From assembly GCA_919901875.1 (NCBI GenBank), contig CAKKQG010000245.1, forward strand, positions 1 through 6,313: 6,313 nucleotides of DNA. Direction: 5' to 3'. A program made the position numbers and the translations under genes. Below are positions 6,028 through 6,313 of this stretch, one piece after another. The notes below the pieces were generated by a model, which did not search any database, was not told the origin of the DNA, and saw only the letters and a program-made list of their open reading frames with translations. The stretch's first letter is position 1. Every line of letters begins with the position of its first letter. This DNA comes from Anaerolineales bacterium. Lineage in GTDB: Bacteria > Chloroflexota > Anaerolineae > Anaerolineales > VGOW01.

Positions 6028-6106
6028 GTGATCAGTGATCAATTGTCAGTGATCAGTCGTTGAGAGAGTATTTCACTGATTACTGTTCACTGGTTACTGA
6101 TTACTT
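6028..6106. repeat. Degenerate heptamer array with opposed halves upstream of the deacetylase
   Basis: From 6028 the plus strand reads GTGATCA, GTGATCA, ATTGTCA, GTGATCA in strict 7-base phase. From 6072 it reads TTCACTG, ATTACTG, TTCACTG, GTTACTG, ATTACTT, also in strict phase. The second set is the same CAGTRAN word family on the other strand. As a result 6027-6057 and 6075-6105 form an inverted repeat with 23 of 31 positions matching and a 17-base loop. The outer edge overlaps the stop codon and last codons of the preceding gene (6101-6106). Confidence 0.85.
6059..6069 (+). repeat. 11-base direct repeat, copy 2
   Basis: GTTGAGAGAGT, identical to 6009-6019. It sits in the loop between the two halves of the heptamer inverted repeat. 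Confidence 0.7.
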
Positions 6107-6313
6107 TGCTAGGGGCGTTTCACCGCTAATCAAAATCAGCACATCCATATCGCGCCGATAATACATGCCTTCTTTTGTTTGTTCTATGGGCGGCACATCC
6201 ACGCGGGCTAAGCCCACGCCGCGATGCGGCGCTCTGTTTAACACCATCGGCTCATCATCACGCTTTAAGACTAAGACCCACGTCTTATCGCTGACGTGTT
6301 GCCAATACTTCTT
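6101..6313 (-). CDS. Unrecognised protein, C-terminal 70 residues only
   Basis: An open frame enters from the window edge and ends at TAA 6103-6101. The visible residues begin KKYWQHVSDKTWVLVLKRDD and end VLILISGETPLAK. The pattern of alternating hydrophobic and charged residues (WVLVLKRDDEP, MDVLILISGETP) and the MYYRRD segment look like a soluble alpha/beta or beta-rich protein, with no membrane segment in this part. I recognise no family. Support for a real gene is the uninterrupted frame, the same strand as all neighbours, a codon choice like theirs, and the 92-base gap to the deacetylase. The final codons overlap the heptamer array, so the repeat may have supplied or moved the stop codon. 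Confidence 0.6.
   Translation of the reverse strand, partial: KKYWQHVSDKTWVLVLKRDDEPMVLNRAPHRGVGLARVDVPPIEQTKEGMYYRRDMDVLILISGETPLAK

Overview
The window holds one co-directional block of genes, all read on the minus strand (right to left). Its core is a complete four-component ABC importer of the BMP/PnrA (Bacillus NupNOPQ, formerly YufNOPQ) type, which takes up nucleosides. In transcription order it contains the C-terminal end of an unrecognised protein (6313-6101), a PIG-L/LmbE-family zinc deacetylase (6008-5247), a BMP-family nucleoside-binding lipoprotein (4974-3931), two BPD_transp_2-type permeases (3781-2648 and 2645-1542), and a double-domain ATPase (1469 to the window edge, lacking only its last residues).

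The host cannot be named from the sequence alone. The moderate G+C, the lipoprotein with a Pro/Ala/Thr linker, the look of the binding protein and the repeat-filled gaps fit a Chloroflexota (Anaerolineae-like) bacterium. This is an inference. No rRNA, tRNA, transposase or CRISPR array is visible.

The transporter works as a unit. The binding protein, anchored on the outer face of the membrane, captures the nucleoside, the two different permeases form the channel, and the tandem-domain ATPase drives it from the cytoplasm. The ATPase appears to have one competent ATP site (NBD1 Walker motifs with the NBD2 signature) and one degenerate site. Between the binding-protein gene and the first permease lies a strong intrinsic-terminator hairpin, a layout expected to yield more binding protein than membrane parts. 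The two permease genes are translationally coupled. The ATPase gene is last, unlike the Bacillus order, where it follows the binding-protein gene.

The least ordinary part is between the genes. Three gaps (1470-1541, 5124-5246 and 6009-6106) are filled with degenerate arrays of 7-base words, a different word family in each. Two arrays are built as opposed halves that can fold into hairpins. The third is unidirectional and lies in a 156-base stretch (5118-5273) with no G on the plus strand, so the transcript there has no C. A fourth gap (3782-3930) has no heptamers but carries three stem-loops in a row. The leader of the binding-protein gene has a plausible promoter, an 18-bp dyad and an orphan, near-perfect Shine-Dalgarno sequence with no gene behind it.
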